DNA of 46,164 bases. Source: a virus. Made by a program: the position numbers and the translations under genes. Positions 44,529-46,164 of this stretch are shown piece after piece (position 1 is the stretch's first letter; each line of letters opens with the position of its first letter). The stretch covers positions 1 through 46,164 of IMG/VR virus record IMGVR_UViG_3300025816_000021; one strand, given 5' to 3'. The notes beneath the pieces are model-generated. The model did no database searches. It saw only the letters and a program-made list of their open reading frames with translations, and was not told where the DNA came from.

Positions 44529-44536
44529 TATTTATA
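44529..44536 (+). promoter_or_regulatory. Late-promoter-like motif TATTTATA upstream of the tail tube
   Basis: TATTTATAATAG lies 32 nt before the gp19 ATG and after the sheath terminator. Terminator and motif again occur together, as at 19521-19586. Confidence 0.6.
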
Positions 44537-44568
44537 ATAGAACAATAAACTTAACAGGAGAAAAGCAG

Positions 44569-45057
44569 ATGCCTGATTTGATAGATGCTAATGAGATATT
44601 TTTTACACCTTTCGAACCAAAAACGAAAAATCGTTTTATTATGGAAGTCGAAGGTATACCAAGTTTCTTAATTAGAGCCGCAAACCGTCCATCAATAGAA
44701 TTTGAAGAGATTGAATTAAATCACATTAATGTTAAGCGCTATGTGAAAGGTAAAGCTTCTTGGCAACCTTTGGACATTACTCTTTATGACCCAATCGTAC
44801 CAAGTGGTGCTCAAGCAGTTATTGAGTGGATAAGACTTGGACACGAATCAGTAACAGGAAGAGATGGATACTCTGACTTCTATAAAAAGAATGTTAACTT
44901 CCAATTACTTGGACCTGTCGGTGATGTTGTTGAGAAATGGGACCTTAAAGGCGCTTATATTCAATCTGCAAATTTTGGAGATTTGGATTGGTCAGTTAGT
45001 GAACCTGTAGACATAACTTGTACATTACGTTATGACTACGCAGTATTACAATTCTAA
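44569..45057 (+). CDS. 19: Tail tube protein (T4 gp19-like)
   Basis: 162 residues, the same size as T4 gp19 (163). It stacks in hexameric rings to form the inner tail tube through which DNA passes. Typical text: KTKNRFIMEVEGIPSFLIRAANRPSIEFEEIELNHIN, WQPLDITLYDPIVPSGAQAVIEWIRLGHE and the end VDITCTLRYDYAVLQF. These strands match the tube fold shared by gp19 homologues. Ribosome site ACAGGAG. It comes after the sheath gene, as in T4, but the two are separated by a terminator and a new promoter-like motif. Confidence 0.96.
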   Translation: MPDLIDANEIFFTPFEPKTKNRFIMEVEGIPSFLIRAANRPSIEFEEIELNHINVKRYVKGKASWQPLDITLYDPIVPSGAQAVIEWIRLGHESVTGRDGYSDFYKKNVNFQLLGPVGDVVEKWDLKGAYIQSANFGDLDWSVSEPVDITCTLRYDYAVLQF

Positions 45058-45060
45058 AAT

Positions 45061-45273
45061 ATGAATTTTATTAGAGAAATGCTATCAAGTGATGCGAAGA
45101 TATCGTCTAAACGGGCGATAGGTTTCGCATCATTTGTTATGCTAATAGCAAGTTGGGTAGCAAATACATTTTGGCAGTTTGAAGTGAAAGACATCATTCT
45201 TGAAAACTTTATGTATATTACCATAGTTGGCTTAGGCGTAACAGCAGCAGAAAAATTTAGTCGAAATAAATAG
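45061..45273 (+). CDS. Small two-helix membrane protein (holin-like)
   Basis: 70 residues. A polar start (MNFIREMLSSDAKISSKR) precedes a hydrophobic segment (19-37, AIGFASFVMLIASWVANTF), a short charged loop (FEVKDIILE), and a second hydrophobic segment (48-62, ENFMYITIVGLGVTA), ending in a charged tail (AEKFSRNK). Size, two membrane helices and charged ends resemble class II holins, which open the inner membrane at lysis. Placement between tube and baseplate genes is unusual for a holin. A membrane or tail role is also possible. Start only 3 nt after the gp19 stop. Confidence 0.72.
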   Translation: MNFIREMLSSDAKISSKRAIGFASFVMLIASWVANTFWQFEVKDIILENFMYITIVGLGVTAAEKFSRNK

Positions 45274-45308
45274 TTATAAATTCTTAACTTAATTAAGAGG
45301 TAATTGTT

Positions 45309-46046
45309 ATGAGTAAATTCCCTACTGAGGTAATAGATTTACCTTCAAGAGGATTAGTGTATCCTAAAGAACATCCACTTTCAAGTGGTAAAGTTGAAAT
45401 AAAATATATGACAGCAAAAGAAGAAGATATTCTTACTTCTCCTAACCTTATAGAAAAGGGTATTGTATTAGATAAACTATTAGAAAGTATTATCGTTACA
45501 GAAGGAGTCAAGTTAGATGACTTTGTTGTTGGTGATAAAAATACTTTGTTAGTATCAGCACGTATACTTGGGTATGGTAAAGATTATCCTATACAATTTG
45601 CTGACGAAGAGATAAACATTGATTTAACAAGTTTAAAAGAAATTTGGGTTGATGAGAAACATCTTGTCGAACCACATAAAAATGAGTTTAAGTTCACTAC
45701 ACCAATTAGTAAGAATGAAATAGTATATTCTATATTAGATGGTCATATGGAAAAACAACTTGAAGATTTAAATAAAGCATATGAAAAAGCAGGTCAATCA
45801 AGAGAGTTGACAAATAGATACAAAATGATTATCAAATCTGTTGATGGCAAATCAGAGAGAAAAGATATAGATGACTTTGTAGATAATTTATTTATGGCGA
45901 GAGATTCAGTAGCATTTAGAGACCATATAGCGAGTATATCTCCTGATATAGACTTCTCAACTAAAATAAAAAGAGAAGACGGAACTGAGCAGGAGGTAAC
46001 GGTCCCAATGACCGTTCGATTTTTTTGGCCTAACGCCTCAATATAG
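45309..46046 (+). CDS. 26: Baseplate protein (T4 gp26-like)
   Basis: 245 residues; T4 gp26 has 208. The N-terminus LPSRGLVYPKEHPLSSGKVEIKYMTAKEEDILTSPNLIEKG, followed by VLDKLLESIIV, is the signature of the T4 baseplate-protein family. The middle (LLVSARILGYGKDYPIQF) also fits. The last third is helical and charged, ending VPMTVRFFWPNASI. In T4, gp26 belongs to the baseplate hub/wedge assembly pathway. A Shine-Dalgarno-like AGGAGG, a hairpin and a T7 run lie inside its last 19 codons, and a conserved-looking frame without a start codon continues beyond it. This suggests that the protein also exists as a longer frameshifted form, as in tail-assembly chaperone pairs. Confidence 0.88.
   Translation: MSKFPTEVIDLPSRGLVYPKEHPLSSGKVEIKYMTAKEEDILTSPNLIEKGIVLDKLLESIIVTEGVKLDDFVVGDKNTLLVSARILGYGKDYPIQFADEEINIDLTSLKEIWVDEKHLVEPHKNEFKFTTPISKNEIVYSILDGHMEKQLEDLNKAYEKAGQSRELTNRYKMIIKSVDGKSERKDIDDFVDNLFMARDSVAFRDHIASISPDIDFSTKIKREDGTEQEVTVPMTVRFFWPNASI
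45991..46026 (+). promoter_or_regulatory. AGGAGG + hairpin + T7 run: candidate frameshift element (or terminator)
   Basis: AGGAGG is at 45991-45996. AACGGTC (45998-46004) pairs perfectly with GACCGTT (46010-46016) over a CCAAT loop. Three bases later come seven T (46020-46026), read in the gp26 frame as TTT-TTT-TGG. Phe-tRNA on TTT can re-pair after a +1 or -2 slip and enter the downstream frame. Hairpin plus T run also looks like an intrinsic terminator. Both readings are open. Confidence 0.55.
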
Positions 46047-46164
46047 AGAAAGCGTCTACGAACAAATATTTCAGCTTGGTTATTATAGCCAAGGTTTTTA
46101 TAGTTTTGATGAGTTATACAAAATGCCTATAGGTATGAGAGAATGGCATTACAGACGATTAGTA
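46012..46164 (+). CDS. Start-less downstream ORF, probable frameshift extension of the gp26-like gene (partial)
   Basis: This frame (+1 relative to gp26) opens after a TGA at 46009-46011 and has no stop to the window end, 51 codons. From the T run it reads FFGLTPQYRESVYEQIF, then QLGYYSQGFYSFDELYKMP and IGMREWHYRRLV. The pattern 'Y-EQIFQL-YY---F-F-E-Y-MP---R-W' resembles short tail or baseplate proteins of marine phages, where such a segment begins shortly before the MP motif. The first ATG (in KMP) comes only after that segment, and no GTG or TTG precedes it. A frameshift from gp26 is the simplest way to translate it; a homopolymer sequencing error is the alternative. Confidence 0.6.

Noticed and set aside
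1-46164. Search for tRNA genes, integrase, att sites, insertion sequences and replication origin.
   Set aside because: I saw no tRNA cloverleaf, transposase, integrase or origin-like cluster. The window is a lytic-type structural region.

Overview
The window is one contiguous block of late genes from a tailed, T4-superfamily (myovirus) phage. Every gene I can support lies on the + strand. The DNA is AT-rich, genes abut or overlap by 1-29 nt (often as TAATG or ATGA), and the core runs terminase (gp17), portal (gp20), prohead protease (gp21), scaffold (gp22), major capsid protein (gp23), neck and sheath-terminator proteins (gp13/14/15-like), tail sheath (gp18), tail tube (gp19) and a gp26-like baseplate protein. 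Small structural families resembling those of marine T4-like phages, a phage bS21 ribosomal protein and sugar-modifying genes suggest an aquatic host. Clear Shine-Dalgarno sites argue for a host with ordinary initiation. I cannot name the host.

Layout. 1-5110: the end of an unknown gene, a Cys-containing virion-type protein, a three-domain enzyme (nucleotidyltransferase + HD + ligase-like), a zinc-finger protein and two membrane/coiled-coil proteins. 5110-8493: large terminase and portal. 8541-16667: a long chain of head-core genes around the gp21 protease; several start with a 9-17 residue peptide ending in a T4-type cleavage signal (hydrophobic-x-Glu), so they look like internal head proteins packaged and then processed. 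bS21 closes this chain. 16803-19489: scaffold and capsid, ending in an intrinsic terminator. 19614-23882: neck, sheath terminator and beta-rich appendage proteins. 23958-35868: two fibre-like proteins sharing an N-terminal block, two small genes, and a 9.9-kb gene for a 3309-residue threonine-rich repeat protein. 35940-41899: a glycan cassette (a KPHP-type transferase, KdsA with an extra domain, a cupin, a GT29-like transferase, a radical SAM/SPASM protein, an SDR and a DxD glycosyltransferase) plus a small coiled-coil protein. 41979-46164: sheath, tube, a holin-like protein, a gp26-like protein, and a start-less downstream reading frame that seems to need a frameshift.

Regulation. Most of the longer gaps carry TATTTATA, extended to TATTTATATATG in four of seven cases, 24-112 nt before the next start codon. 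This is the exact reverse complement of the T4 late-promoter core TATAAATA and is probably the late-promoter signal here. The units it defines are: internal head proteins plus bS21; scaffold plus capsid; neck plus appendages; fibres plus the giant protein; the glycan cassette; the sheath; and the tube plus baseplate genes.

Most notable: (1) the giant protein, built of 4- and 6-residue Thr-rich units that keep even parity around a single Gly/Pro/Trp island at its exact midpoint, and lying directly before a sugar cassette; (2) the set of head proteins with putative capsid-targeting leaders, including a modular one with possible cleavage sites between modules; (3) the Shine-Dalgarno + hairpin + T7 element at the end of the gp26-like gene; (4) the inverted late-promoter motif.
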